Source: UBA981 sp942490995 (GTDB lineage: Bacteria > Pseudomonadota > Gammaproteobacteria > Ga0077536). Taken from it: a stretch of DNA of 64,000 bases. The notes below the pieces were generated by a model. That model saw nothing but the letters and a program-made list of their open reading frames with translations, had not been told where the DNA came from and ran no database searches. Where the stretch lies: NCBI GenBank assembly GCA_942490995.1, contig CALOBG010000054.1:186001-250000 (forward strand), read 5' to 3'. The position numbers and the translations under genes were made by a program. Within the stretch, counting starts at the first letter, position 1, and each line of letters begins with the position of its first letter. Below are positions 17,805-27,403 of the stretch, piece after piece.

Positions 17805-18596
17805 TCACATCTCGAACAGGACGTCGGTACGGATAATGTATTTCGTGCCGCTGTCGATCGGCTCGGAACTGTGCAGGCAGTGCAGCGGATGCAGCCCGTG
17901 CGGAAAGCACAATACCTCGCCGGCGGCGGTGCGGACGTTCACCGCCAATGCCTGCCCTTCCCCGCGCGCGGGCCGCGACGGCTGCGCGGCATCGAGGTAA
18001 AACTGGGTGTGGCCGCCGCGGTAATCATCGCTGAGAAATACGATGAACGAGAGCTGACTCCAGCGGTCCGAAAACGCGTTGCCGATGAGTTCGTGGTCAA
18101 CAACCTTGCTGCCCGGCCAGGCGCCGTCGGTGTGGGGCTTGAAATAATCGCCTGGCTGGTAACGATAGAAACGGAACCGCGCGTTCAGGCCCAGCGCGCG
18201 CTTGCCGGAAAACTGGTTGGAATCGAACACCATCGCGCCCGCACAGCGCCGCCACAGGATGTCGGTGGTGTGTTCGTCGGCAACCCAGGTGACGTTGTGG
18301 TTGTGCCGGATCGAGCGCGGCAACGATACCGCGGCATCGGGCAGGTAGCCGAGCGCCTCGCTCAACTCGACCAGGCGCCGGCATTCGGCGGCGGAGAGTA
18401 CGTTCGTCAACTGAAACGCGCCCGGGACACCATCGATCACTCGACGCGTAACCGCCGCGTTGTACTCGACGTCCAATGCGGCCGGGTTTTCGCGATCGTT
18501 GGCCCAGGTCGGTAACGCCGGGTGTTCGGCGCCAGGCTCTCGAGCGACGACGTAAAAACTATCCACGGCAGCACTCTGCTGGCTATTCATCGGCAT
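17805..18596 (-). CDS. 2-oxoglutarate/Fe(II) dioxygenase, prolyl 4-hydroxylase-like
   Basis: 263 residues. The double-stranded beta-helix core has the first iron ligands H155-x-D157 (KPHTD), a distal His in HGLHPLH (236-239) and a 2-oxoglutarate-binding basic residue in TKYIIRTD. Length and order match P4H-type oxygenases. Cytosolic; substrate may be a protein or small molecule. It heads the minus-strand cluster with the SCP2-like and hydrolase genes and diverges from the cupin gene. Confidence 0.85.
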   Translation of the reverse strand: MPMNSQQSAAVDSFYVVAREPGAEHPALPTWANDRENPAALDVEYNAAVTRRVIDGVPGAFQLTNVLSAAECRRLVELSEALGYLPDAAVSLPRSIRHNHNVTWVADEHTTDILWRRCAGAMVFDSNQFSGKRALGLNARFRFYRYQPGDYFKPHTDGAWPGSKVVDHELIGNAFSDRWSQLSFIVFLSDDYRGGHTQFYLDAAQPSRPARGEGQALAVNVRTAAGEVLCFPHGLHPLHCLHSSEPIDSGTKYIIRTDVLFEM

Positions 18597-18771
18597 GTCC
18601 GTGAGCTGGGTTTTGCATGGCCTGAGCTGTCGCGACGCGGGTCTAGCACCAGCCGGGCGTGGATTACCCAGGGTTCGCGGCCGCGCCCATCAGTTTGATC
18701 CTTGTTTCGATAATTGCCGCTTGCTTAAATAGAGTAATCGCCCATCACACAAAAAACCAAGGAGAACGACG

Positions 18772-19161
18772 ATGCTGGATTACACCGTGCTCAAAGACAA
18801 AGGTGGGCTTACCCCGTGGCCGCCGATGGAAGAACTGCCGTTCGTCAAGGTTCTGGCCGGCAAGCCGGTTCATTCCGGGCGCTTCGATATCGGCGGATTC
18901 GGTATGCGCACCATGGCCGGTGTGTGGCAATGCACCCCGGGCAGTTTCGAATACACCTACCCCGGCGACGAAATCTGCACGCTGCTCGAAGGCCACATCA
19001 GCCTTGTCGATGAAGACGGCAAAACCCATGAATACCGCGCCGGCGATACGTTCTACACGCGCAAAGGCGAAGTGGCGACCTGGACCGTGCACGAAACTAT
19101 TCGCAAGATTTTTCATATCCACGATCCCGACGCCGAAGAACTGGCGCACAAGGCGGCCTGA
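18772..19161 (+). CDS. Cupin-domain protein (DUF861/EutQ-like)
   Basis: 129 residues with a strong AAGGAG seven bases before the ATG. A single cupin barrel with GSFEYTYPGDEICTLLEGH and GDTFYTRKGEVATW, as in (S)-ureidoglycine aminohydrolase-like or EutQ cupins. The usual His ligands are partly replaced, so metal use is uncertain. Only two bases separate it from the molybdopterin oxidoreductase, so it probably assists that pathway. Confidence 0.82.
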   Translation: MLDYTVLKDKGGLTPWPPMEELPFVKVLAGKPVHSGRFDIGGFGMRTMAGVWQCTPGSFEYTYPGDEICTLLEGHISLVDEDGKTHEYRAGDTFYTRKGEVATWTVHETIRKIFHIHDPDAEELAHKAA

Positions 19162-19163
19162 AC

Positions 19164-21548
19164 GTGGCCGGCGCGCCGCATCGGGAACGCAAGTCCGGAT
19201 ACTGCGCGCTATGTTGGTCGAGCTGCGGCTGCACGGCGGTTGTCGAGGACGGCCGCCTGGTTGCGGTTGAACCCGACCCGGAGCACCCCACCGGCAAAGC
19301 CTTGTGCGGTAAGGGCCAGGCCGCCCCCGACTATGTGTACAGCGACGCGCGCGTACTGCACCCGATGAAGCGTACGCGCCCGAAGGGTGATCCGGACCCG
19401 GGATGGGAACGGATCTCCTGGGACGAAGCGCTCGATACCACGGTCGAAAACCTGCAGCGTATTCGTGCCAATTCGGGCAGCGAATCCATCGCCTTCAGTA
19501 TTACCACCAGCGCGGGTACGGCCATGCAGGACGGCTATCCGTTCGTCGAGCGCCTGCGCCAGGCCTTCGGCACACCGAACGCAGTGGCATCGATCGAACT
19601 CTGCGATTTTGCCAAGGACTTCGTCTACCCACACACCTTCGGCGTATCCATGCCGACCAGCGAGGTCGAAAACAGCGATTGCATCATTTTGTGGGGCCAC
19701 AATCCTTCGACCTGCTGGATGGCGTTCGCGACGCGCATCACCGAAGCGGTACGGCGCGGCGCCAGACTCATCGTCATGGACCCGATTCGGGTCGGCTTTG
19801 CCGCCAAGGCCGATCAATGGCTGCAGGTCCGGCCCGGCAGCGACGGCGCGCTGGCCCTGGCGCTGGCCCATGTGATGATCGAGGAGCAGCTTTTCGATCA
19901 CGACTTCGTGACCAACTGGAGTAACGGCCCGTTTCTGATCCGCGACGACAACGGGCAGTTTCTCACCGGCGCGGACCTGGCCGCGGACGGCAATGCCGCG
20001 ACCCGCGTGGTGTGGGACGAAGCAAGCGCGTCAACCGCGCTTTACGATACGGCTACCGGCAGCTATCTAGCGACGCCGGCAAGCGTCGCCTTGCGCGGCG
20101 CTCGCCAGATCCAGACCAGCGACGGCAACATCCGTTGTCGCACCGCTTTTGATTGCTACGCGGCGCTGTGCAGCGACTATCCACCGGCTCGCGCGGCGGA
20201 AATCTGCTGGGTCCCGGCTGCGCAGATCGAGCAGACCGCGCGGCTGATCGGGACCAGCAAGGCGGTCTCGTGTTACGCCTGGGCCGGGCTCGAAATGCAT
20301 TCCAATACCAGCCAGACCGGGCGTGCGCTGGCCTGCCTGTACGCCCTGACCGGCTGTTTCGACGCGCCAGGCGGCAATGTGATTTTCGAACGCGTCCCGA
20401 CCCGCTCGATATTCGGCCGCGAACTGATGCCTGCCGAGATGCTCGATCGCTCGCTGGGGCGCGAAGAACGCTCGCTCGGCCCGGAGGCGATTTTTGGCTG
20501 GATCACCAGCGACGCCCTGTACAAGGGCATCCTCGATCGCCGCCCTTACGGGGTCGATGCGCTGGTCAGTTTCGGCCTCAACCTGCTGGTTTCACATGCC
20601 GACGGCGAGCGCGGAGCGAAAGCACTCAATGCGCTGGACTTCATGGTCCACGCCGATCTCTTCATGACCCCGACCGCCACCCATGCGGATATTTTTCTGC
20701 CGGTCAATACGCCGTGGGAACGGGATGGGCTGCGCACGGATTTCTACGCCGATCAGCGCAGCAGCGCGCTGCTCCAGTACCGCCAGCCGATGATCGAATC
20801 ACGTGGTGAATCGCGCTCCGACGCCTGGATCGCGTTTCAGCTCGCCCAACGGCTCGGTCTCAACGACGCCTTCTGGGGCGGCGACATCGATGCCGGCTAC
20901 GCCGAAATACTCCAGCCGAGCGGCGTCGATCTGCAGACCCTGCGCGACAACCCGCGCGGCGTCGCGCTGCCGTTGACCACCCGCTATCGAAAATATGCGG
21001 GTGACGCCGAGCATGCGGCGAGCGGATTCGCGACCCCCAGCCGCCGCGTCGAGCTGTACTCCGAAACCCTGCTCGCGCACCATTACCCGCCGCTGCCCGA
21101 GTACATCGAACCGGCCATGGGGCCGATCGCGCGCCCCGATCTGGCGGCCAGCTTCCCGCTGGTCCTGACCGACGCAAAATCCACCCACTACATCCACAGC
21201 CAGTATCGCCACGTCGCCCGCCTGCGCCGTCATGAACGCGACCCGCGACTCGACGTACACCCCGAAACCGCGGCCACGCGCGGGATCAAGGAAGGCGACT
21301 GGGTAAAACTCTGCACTCCGCACGCCAGTGCGCGAATGCGCGCGCGTTTATCCGCCTCGCTCGATCCACGCGTGGTTCGGGCCACGGTCGGCTGGTGGCA
21401 GGCCTGCGATGCGTTGTCGAGCCCGGGCTTCGACGCCGAAAGCAACGACGGCGCCAATCTGAACCGCACCATCGGCAACGACGCCTACGATCCGATCGGC
21501 GGCTGTGTACCGCATAAATCCTATTTGTGCGAGATTTCCTTAATCTAG
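19164..21548 (+). CDS. Molybdopterin oxidoreductase with one [4Fe-4S] cluster
   Basis: 794 residues from GTG 19164. The N-terminal cluster ligands are C14, C17, C21 and C48. The molybdenum ligand is probably C147 (SIELCDFAKD), as in formate dehydrogenase/nitrate reductase types rather than Ser enzymes. The C-terminal molydop-binding domain contains DVHPETAATRGIKEGDWVKL. No signal peptide or Tat motif, so it is cytoplasmic. No electron-transfer subunit is adjacent. Substrate unknown. Confidence 0.88.
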   Translation: MAGAPHRERKSGYCALCWSSCGCTAVVEDGRLVAVEPDPEHPTGKALCGKGQAAPDYVYSDARVLHPMKRTRPKGDPDPGWERISWDEALDTTVENLQRIRANSGSESIAFSITTSAGTAMQDGYPFVERLRQAFGTPNAVASIELCDFAKDFVYPHTFGVSMPTSEVENSDCIILWGHNPSTCWMAFATRITEAVRRGARLIVMDPIRVGFAAKADQWLQVRPGSDGALALALAHVMIEEQLFDHDFVTNWSNGPFLIRDDNGQFLTGADLAADGNAATRVVWDEASASTALYDTATGSYLATPASVALRGARQIQTSDGNIRCRTAFDCYAALCSDYPPARAAEICWVPAAQIEQTARLIGTSKAVSCYAWAGLEMHSNTSQTGRALACLYALTGCFDAPGGNVIFERVPTRSIFGRELMPAEMLDRSLGREERSLGPEAIFGWITSDALYKGILDRRPYGVDALVSFGLNLLVSHADGERGAKALNALDFMVHADLFMTPTATHADIFLPVNTPWERDGLRTDFYADQRSSALLQYRQPMIESRGESRSDAWIAFQLAQRLGLNDAFWGGDIDAGYAEILQPSGVDLQTLRDNPRGVALPLTTRYRKYAGDAEHAASGFATPSRRVELYSETLLAHHYPPLPEYIEPAMGPIARPDLAASFPLVLTDAKSTHYIHSQYRHVARLRRHERDPRLDVHPETAATRGIKEGDWVKLCTPHASARMRARLSASLDPRVVRATVGWWQACDALSSPGFDAESNDGANLNRTIGNDAYDPIGGCVPHKSYLCEISLI

Positions 21549-21715
21549 CCACCCCCCTGCTCCGCGAAGGAACGCCGGCTACCGGGACTTCCGTGCGCCT
21601 GCCCGTCAAACTTCGAGCATTTTTCGGTACACTCTGCGCGCGCGCCTGACCCGAAATATGACCCGCCTGCGGTCGCCACGCGCCGACCGCAGTCAATGTG
21701 CCGAGGAGGTACTCA

Positions 21716-22057
21716 ATGCGATGGATAGTGATCGGTCTGGTTCTGACCCTGGTCCCGGTATCGGCCCAGGCAGCCGGCCAGTTCCTGCGCGCCAATGAAC
21801 TGGTCGAGATGTGTGAAGGCGAGGAGCGCGCGGCCAATCGCGACTGCTACAGCTATCTGATGGGGGTGCAGGACGCCGCCATCTCGCTCGTCAACGGCCT
21901 CAAGCTCGAGCCGATATTCTGTACCCCGAAAGTGATCTCGCTCGACGAGCTGCGCCTGAAGATCCTCAAACACCTGGCCGACAAAAGCGGTCTCGACGAC
22001 GCCTCCGCGAGCAGCATGGTGCTGAGCGGGATGCAGGAAGCCTACCTGTGCGAATAA
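21716..22057 (+). CDS. Rap1a/Tai-like secreted protein
   Basis: 113 residues from ATG 21716, preceded by GAGGAGGT. A signal peptide (MRWIVIGLVLTLVPVSAQA) is followed by a small helical domain with paired Cys (EMCEGEERAANRDCYSYLMGV, later IFCTPKV and YLCE). This pattern matches the Rap1a immunity-protein domain family, whose members include type VI immunity proteins and many of unknown role. No effector is nearby, so an immunity role is not supported here. Confidence 0.65.
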   Translation: MRWIVIGLVLTLVPVSAQAAGQFLRANELVEMCEGEERAANRDCYSYLMGVQDAAISLVNGLKLEPIFCTPKVISLDELRLKILKHLADKSGLDDASASSMVLSGMQEAYLCE

Positions 22058-22106
22058 CACGCGGCAGGCCGGGTATAGTCGCGATTCAAACTCTTGAGGA
22101 TCAGCT

Positions 22107-22541
22107 ATGAACGAATCCCAGATCCTGGCGCCAGCCGCGGTTTTGATCGTATGGTCGCTGGTGGTATTGGTGTGGCTCACCGTGACCCGCTTTGGCGCCT
22201 TCGCCAAGGCCGGCATGAAACTTGGCGAGGCTGAGCCCGGCGCGCGCTACAGTGATGTCGAACCGACCATGCCGGCGAAAGTGAATTGGGTATCGCACAA
22301 CTACACGCACCTGATGGAGCAGCCGACTCTGTTCTACGCGGTGATTGCGGTACTTGCCCTGGCCGGCGCCGGCAGCAGTGTCAACATTGCGTTTGCCTGG
22401 GGCTATGTCGCGATCCGGATCGTGCACAGCCTGTGGCAGGGCGCCATCAATACCATCCCGGTGCGGGTCACCCTGTTCACGCTCTCGACTCTCTGCCTGT
22501 GGGTACTGGGTATCAACGCGCTGCGCGCAACCTTGCTGTAG
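22107..22541 (+). CDS. MAPEG-family integral membrane protein
   Basis: 144 residues, four transmembrane helices. The family motif NYTHLMEQPTLFYAV sits after helix 1. Family members are membrane-associated glutathione- or eicosanoid-metabolising enzymes; most bacterial ones are uncharacterised. Stands alone, with its own leader containing GAGGATCA before ATG. Confidence 0.85.
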   Translation: MNESQILAPAAVLIVWSLVVLVWLTVTRFGAFAKAGMKLGEAEPGARYSDVEPTMPAKVNWVSHNYTHLMEQPTLFYAVIAVLALAGAGSSVNIAFAWGYVAIRIVHSLWQGAINTIPVRVTLFTLSTLCLWVLGINALRATLL

Positions 22542-22565
22542 CCGCACGCCAACGACAGGTTCGGC

Positions 22566-23567
22566 TCAGGTTGCGAGGTCTTCGCTCAGGCGTTCGCCGC
22601 TGACGCTTTTGTCCTGCTGCCGAGGGCCGCTGTGCGCGCGGCGTACCGGTCCGGACGCGGCAATCACCGGTTTCTCGATACAGCGCTCGCTGTGGGCGAG
22701 ATAAAAATCGATGAACGTGCGGATCTTGCCGGCGATGTGTTCGCGGCTGCCGTACAGTGCAAACAGCGGCACCGAAATCGGTTCCACGTCGTTGAGCTCG
22801 ATCTCCACGATTTCGCCGTGCTGGAGTTCCTTGCATACCGCATAGCGCGGCACGTAGGAAACACCCAGGCCTTCGATGGCCGCCTCGATCACCGCCTCGG
22901 TACTGAGCGAGGAAAAATTCCCGCCCACGGCCTGAGCCACCCGGCGCTGCCGAGCGACAAAATCCCAGTTGCCGTCGCACTGGATTGAGCCATCAACGAT
23001 ACAGTTGTGCTGTACGAGATCGGCCAGCACCTGTGGCGCACCGTGACGGCCGACGTACACCGGCGAGGCGCACAGGACAAACGGCGCGTCGCCGACCTGG
23101 CGCGCGACCAGCGAACTGTCGCGCAGCGTGCCGAGACGGAATATCAGGTCCAGCCGCGAGGCGATCACGTCCGGCTCGTCGTCCTGCAGACCGAGTTCGA
23201 TGCGGATCCCCTGATTCTCGCGCATGAACGCGGCAATGACCGGCGTCAGCACATGGGTGCCGAACGACGGCGGACAGCTGATCCGCAGCACCCCGCGCGG
23301 GCCGCTGGCGAGCTGCGTTGCGGCCACATCGGCGTCCTCGATGTGCTGCAGAATGCTGACCAGGCGGTCGACGTAGAGTTCGCCAGCATCGGTCAGGGAA
23401 ACGCCGCGCGTGGTCCTGTGCAGCAAGCGCACGTCGAGTTCATCTTCGAGGTGGCGAACCTGCTTTGACATCATCCCGGGGGTCACGCCCAGGGCCTTGG
23501 CTGCGGCCGAAAACGAGCCGAGCTTGGCAACCGTGACCAGCGCGCGCATGTTTCTGAGTTTATCCAT
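22566..23567 (-). CDS. LysR-family transcriptional regulator
   Basis: 333 residues. The N-terminal winged HTH (MRALVTVAKLGSFSAAAKAL and later VRHLEDELDVRLLHRTTRG) and the periplasmic-binding-like effector domain are complete. The C-terminal 25 residues are a basic extension past the usual end. The target gene is not obvious: the nearest divergent position (23568-23721) faces no plus-strand gene. Confidence 0.92.
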   Translation of the reverse strand: MDKLRNMRALVTVAKLGSFSAAAKALGVTPGMMSKQVRHLEDELDVRLLHRTTRGVSLTDAGELYVDRLVSILQHIEDADVAATQLASGPRGVLRISCPPSFGTHVLTPVIAAFMRENQGIRIELGLQDDEPDVIASRLDLIFRLGTLRDSSLVARQVGDAPFVLCASPVYVGRHGAPQVLADLVQHNCIVDGSIQCDGNWDFVARQRRVAQAVGGNFSSLSTEAVIEAAIEGLGVSYVPRYAVCKELQHGEIVEIELNDVEPISVPLFALYGSREHIAGKIRTFIDFYLAHSERCIEKPVIAASGPVRRAHSGPRQQDKSVSGERLSEDLAT

Positions 23568-23721
23568 GTTCCTTCGCCTCGCTGTGCGAGCGGGTTCGCA
23601 GGCGCCGGCGGCACCGCGAAACCCGCATCGTGCTGCAATGCACCATTACCCCCAGCATAGGCGCATGTTTCGCTTGATGCAATGCACAACCGGGCACAGC
23701 TCGCAGTTTTGTCTGCCGTGC

Positions 23722-24492
23722 TCAACGCACCCCGAGGATCCACCCCTCCAGGCGCACATCGCGACGCTCGGGCAGGGTCAGGGGCGGGTTGAAGTAATCC
23801 GGCAGCGCACCGCGGGTATCCATATCCTTCAGCCAGCTTGCCACCACGAAGGCATCGTGTTCGTCGGGACTGCGCTCGCCGCGCGGATAGCGGCGACGGA
23901 ACAGGGTCGGAAAAATTTCCGCGACCACGGAAAGTCCAGGCTCGACGGTAAACCCGTCGAACGGCCAGAAATGGGTCCGCGCGCTGAGCTTGCGGTCATG
24001 GCGTAATTGCTTGAGCCATGGGATCCCGGCGTGGGTCGATTTCGCCACCGAACCCTGGACGTCAAACTGAAAGACGCTTTTGGCTGCACTGGTCCAGCGT
24101 TCACACAGGCGCAGCTCACTCGGCGGTCCACCCGGCGGGGTCTCACGACGTACATAGTCGACGTACATGTGGTCGCGCTCGGTCGGCCAGTAATCGCAGA
24201 AATGGCGCAGAAACGCGTCCCAGCTTTCGAGTTCGTGGCGCCGGAAATACGCCAGCGGAAATGAAAATCCGTGATCGATGCCGATGATCGCCGGCTCGGG
24301 ACCGCTCAGGACCTCGCGTACGTAGCGCGCCACTTCCTTGCGACACCAGTGGCGTGCACCCCGGTCGTAGGGCGTGACGGGGACTACGGCATCGCTCGCC
24401 CCACCGGCGTAGACCTGCAGCTGGCGCAACCGCGACACCGGCGCCTGGGCGCCGGAATAATCGATGCCGACGTAGCGCGAAAACAGGTTCAC
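23722..24492 (-). CDS. DUF429-like predicted RNase H-fold protein
   Basis: 256 residues. Acidic residues lie at places expected for an RNase H-like core: VGIDYSGA near the N-terminus, GIDHGFSFP, AEIFPTLF and PDEHDAFVVASWL near the C-terminus. This resembles DUF429, whose biochemical role is not established. Its start overlaps the ChaC stop by four bases, so the pair is translationally coupled. Confidence 0.6.
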   Translation of the reverse strand: MNLFSRYVGIDYSGAQAPVSRLRQLQVYAGGASDAVVPVTPYDRGARHWCRKEVARYVREVLSGPEPAIIGIDHGFSFPLAYFRRHELESWDAFLRHFCDYWPTERDHMYVDYVRRETPPGGPPSELRLCERWTSAAKSVFQFDVQGSVAKSTHAGIPWLKQLRHDRKLSARTHFWPFDGFTVEPGLSVVAEIFPTLFRRRYPRGERSPDEHDAFVVASWLKDMDTRGALPDYFNPPLTLPERRDVRLEGWILGVR

Positions 24493-25034
24493 GACCGGTC
24501 ACCGCGAAACCCGTTTTGCTCCTGGGCGAGCAGCACGTCACGCAGACCGTGCACCTCCTCGTCGTGGACATCGAGTTCGCGCAGGGTCTCGGCCAGCCGC
24601 AACAGGTATTCGCGGTTCGGTCCGCTCGGTCCGTGGGCGCCGGCGATCTGGCGCGCCATATCGCCGAGCGCGGCGGGTCCGACGAAACTCGGGTTATCCG
24701 GTCCGGCGACGTAGGTGATCCCGCGCGCCACGCTGCCGTCGTCGAAATGCAGATCCAGTTCCAGCATTTCGTAACCGTTGCGTTCGCGCACGTCCAGCGC
24801 GGCGATGATCGCGCCGTAATCTTCGGCCGAAGGTTTGAATGCCACACCCCAGCAGCGCGCCGCTTCTTCGCGCACCAGCGTGACAACCCGCCCCGGCGCC
24901 TCCGGCACTCCGCGGTGGTCGGGCGAGGCCTGCCAGAATCGTCGCCGCCAGCCGCTGATGGCGGCGCGCCGGCGTTCGCTATAGGGAAAGTCCGGGCGCC
25001 AGATCAGCGAGCCGTAGCCAAATATCCACGTCAT
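24489..25034 (-). CDS. chaC: ChaC-like gamma-glutamylcyclotransferase
   Basis: 181 residues. The family start WIFGYGSLIWRPDF and the catalytic Glu region (GYEMLELDLHF) are clear. ChaC enzymes cleave glutathione to 5-oxoproline and Cys-Gly in the cytosol. It is the first gene of a two-gene unit with the DUF429-like gene. Confidence 0.9.
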   Translation of the reverse strand: MTWIFGYGSLIWRPDFPYSERRRAAISGWRRRFWQASPDHRGVPEAPGRVVTLVREEAARCWGVAFKPSAEDYGAIIAALDVRERNGYEMLELDLHFDDGSVARGITYVAGPDNPSFVGPAALGDMARQIAGAHGPSGPNREYLLRLAETLRELDVHDEEVHGLRDVLLAQEQNGFRGDRS

Positions 25035-25174
25035 GACCGGCGCCCCGAGCAGCGATCGTCAGCCAGAGTGTGTGTGTTTCCGTTTTGCATCAGTCCCTCT
25101 ATGATACGACGCACCAGTGCGCAGCATCAGTAGCGCGACGCTTTCAAAGTCTGAGGCACAGCCTCGAGATCACC

Positions 25175-25912
25175 ATGTCCGCTAGCGGAGGCAGCCTGAA
25201 CATGCTCGTCCTAGGGCACCGCGGTGCCGCCGGCCAGGTCGCCGAAAACACCCTGGGATCGATGCGCTTTGCGCTGGCCAGCGGCGTCAATGGCGTAGAG
25301 TTCGACGTGCGCATGCACGACGGTCGTCTGATCGTGCTGCACGATGTCACGCTCGATCGCACCACCAACGGGCGCGGTCCGCATGCGCGTTTGAGTTTTG
25401 CCGAGCTGCGCGCGCTCAAGTGTGCCAATGGCGAACGAATTCCGCTGCTCAGCGAGGTCCTTGCGGTGGTTGCGAATTGTGAGATCGTCAACGTCGAGAT
25501 CAAGGAACCCGGTATCGCGGCGGCCGTGATCGCGACGCTGGACAGCTTCGTCGACGACCATGGCCCACGTGACAAACAACTCCTGCTGTCGTCGTTTGAC
25601 GGCGCGACCACCGCCGAACTCGCGCGCCGGCGTGGCGACAAGCGGCTCGGCGTGCTGTACGAAGGCGATTACGACGAGGCGCTGGCGCGCGCCACGCAGC
25701 TTGCTGCCTATTCGATCCACGCGCCGTTCGAGGACGTCAGCGCAGAGCGCGTGGCCGCCGCCCATGCTCGAGGCCTCAAGGTTTTCGTTTATACCGTCGA
25801 CGCACCCGCCGCTATTGACCAGTGTCGACGCGCTGGGGTCGACGCGATTTTTTCCGATTTCCCGGATCGCGCGCTGGCCGTCCTGCACCAGCACGGCGAG
25901 CGCACGCGCTGA
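25175..25912 (+). CDS. Glycerophosphodiester phosphodiesterase
   Basis: 245 residues from ATG 25175; ATG 25202 is close to the conserved region and also possible. The GDPD motif HRGAAGQVAENT supplies His/Arg/Glu metal and catalytic groups, with LHDVTLDRTTNG and NVEIKEPG following. No signal peptide, so a cytosolic UgpQ-like enzyme that releases glycerol 3-phosphate. Three bases before glpK, in one operon. Confidence 0.9.
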   Translation: MSASGGSLNMLVLGHRGAAGQVAENTLGSMRFALASGVNGVEFDVRMHDGRLIVLHDVTLDRTTNGRGPHARLSFAELRALKCANGERIPLLSEVLAVVANCEIVNVEIKEPGIAAAVIATLDSFVDDHGPRDKQLLLSSFDGATTAELARRRGDKRLGVLYEGDYDEALARATQLAAYSIHAPFEDVSAERVAAAHARGLKVFVYTVDAPAAIDQCRRAGVDAIFSDFPDRALAVLHQHGERTR

Positions 25913-25915
25913 GCG

Positions 25916-27403
25916 ATGGCCTGCCTGCTCGCCCTCGATCAAGGTACCACCAGTTCGCGTGCGCTGCTGTTCGATGACAGCGGCGCGATCCTCGCGCTGG
26001 CTCAGGAAGAGTTTGCTCAACACTACCCGCGCGCCGGCTGGGTCGAGCACGATCCGCTCGCGATCGCCCGCAGCCAACTGGCCGTCGCTGAGCGCGCGCT
26101 GGCCGATGCCGGCGTGTCCGGGCGCGAAGTGGCCGCCATCGGCATCACGAACCAGCGCGAAACCTGCCTGCTGTGGGAGCGCCGCAGCGGCGCACCGTGC
26201 TCCCCGGCGCTGGTCTGGCAGGATCGGCGCAGCGCCGATCTGTGCGCGGATCTGCGTCGCCAGGGCCGCGAAGAAGAGGTGCGGCAAAAATCCGGCCTGG
26301 TTCTCGACCCGTATTTTTCCGCGTCCAAACTGCATTGGCTGCTGGCCAACGACGCCAGCCTGCGCAGCCGCGCCGAACGCGGCGAACTCGCCTTCGGGAC
26401 CATCGACAGCTGGCTGTTGTGGCAACTGACCGACGGGCGCTGCCATATGACCGACGCAACCAACGCTTCGCGTACCCAGCTCTACAACATTCATGACAAC
26501 AACTGGGACGAGGCCCTGCTCGATATGTGGCAGGTACCGCGCGCGCTGCTGCCCGAAGTCGTCGATTCCAGCGGCGTATGCGCGACCACGCAGCGCTTTG
26601 GCGGCGACATTCCCATCGCCGGAATTGCCGGCGATCAGCAGGCGGCGCTGTTCGGCCAGGCCTGCTTCGAGGCCGGCATGGCCAAGTGCACCTACGGCAC
26701 CGGCTGTTTTGTCCTCATGCACAGCGGACAGCGCGCGCCGGTTTCAGCCAACAAGCTGTTGACCACCATCGCCTGTCGTATCGACGGCGTTACCGACTAT
26801 GCGCTCGAAGGCAGCGTGTTCATGGGCGGCGCGACGGTACAGTGGTTACGCGATGGCCTCGGCATGATCGCGAGCGCCGCCGAAATCGAAGCGCTGGCGC
26901 GCCGCGTTCCCGACAGTGACGGCGTGGTGCTGGTGCCGGCCTTCACCGGCCTGGGGGCGCCGCACTGGGACGCCGAGGCGCGCGCTTTGATGATTGGCAT
27001 GACCCGCGGCACGACCCGAGAACACATCGCGCGCGCAGCGCTCGACGGTATCGCCTGGCAGGTCACCGAGGTGGTGCAGGCGATGGCCGGTGACGCCGCC
27101 ACCGCAACCGGCGAACTGCGCGTCGACGGTGGCGCGAGCAACAACGATCTGCTCATGCAACTTCAGTCTGACTATCTCGACGCCCCGCTGTTGCGCCCCG
27201 CGATCAGTGAGAGCACCGCGTTTGGCGCGGCACTGCTGGCCGGCCTGGCGGTAGGGGTGTACCGTTCGCGCGAGGAAATCAGCCGCACGTGGCAAGCCGA
27301 GCGGCGCTTCGAGCCGGCCATGGATAGCGCCGCACGCGAACGTGGCGCGGCGCACTGGCGGCGCGCGGTTGAACGCTGCCGGGGTTGGGCCGGGACGGAT
27401 TGA
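25916..27403 (+). CDS. glpK: Glycerol kinase
   Basis: 495 residues, full length. The FGGY-kinase N-terminus LALDQGTTSSR and the adenosine-binding GIAGDQQAALFGQ region are present, with GALDG-type and GGASNNDLLMQ motifs later. Converts glycerol to glycerol 3-phosphate, the substrate of the next gene, with which it overlaps by one base (TGATG). Confidence 0.95.
   Translation: MACLLALDQGTTSSRALLFDDSGAILALAQEEFAQHYPRAGWVEHDPLAIARSQLAVAERALADAGVSGREVAAIGITNQRETCLLWERRSGAPCSPALVWQDRRSADLCADLRRQGREEEVRQKSGLVLDPYFSASKLHWLLANDASLRSRAERGELAFGTIDSWLLWQLTDGRCHMTDATNASRTQLYNIHDNNWDEALLDMWQVPRALLPEVVDSSGVCATTQRFGGDIPIAGIAGDQQAALFGQACFEAGMAKCTYGTGCFVLMHSGQRAPVSANKLLTTIACRIDGVTDYALEGSVFMGGATVQWLRDGLGMIASAAEIEALARRVPDSDGVVLVPAFTGLGAPHWDAEARALMIGMTRGTTREHIARAALDGIAWQVTEVVQAMAGDAATATGELRVDGGASNNDLLMQLQSDYLDAPLLRPAISESTAFGAALLAGLAVGVYRSREEISRTWQAERRFEPAMDSAARERGAAHWRRAVERCRGWAGTD

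Noticed and set aside
25211..26722. 503-codon minus-strand frame across the GDPD and glpK genes
   Set aside because: It spans two genes of the opposite strand with clear family motifs; composition is that of an antisense frame.
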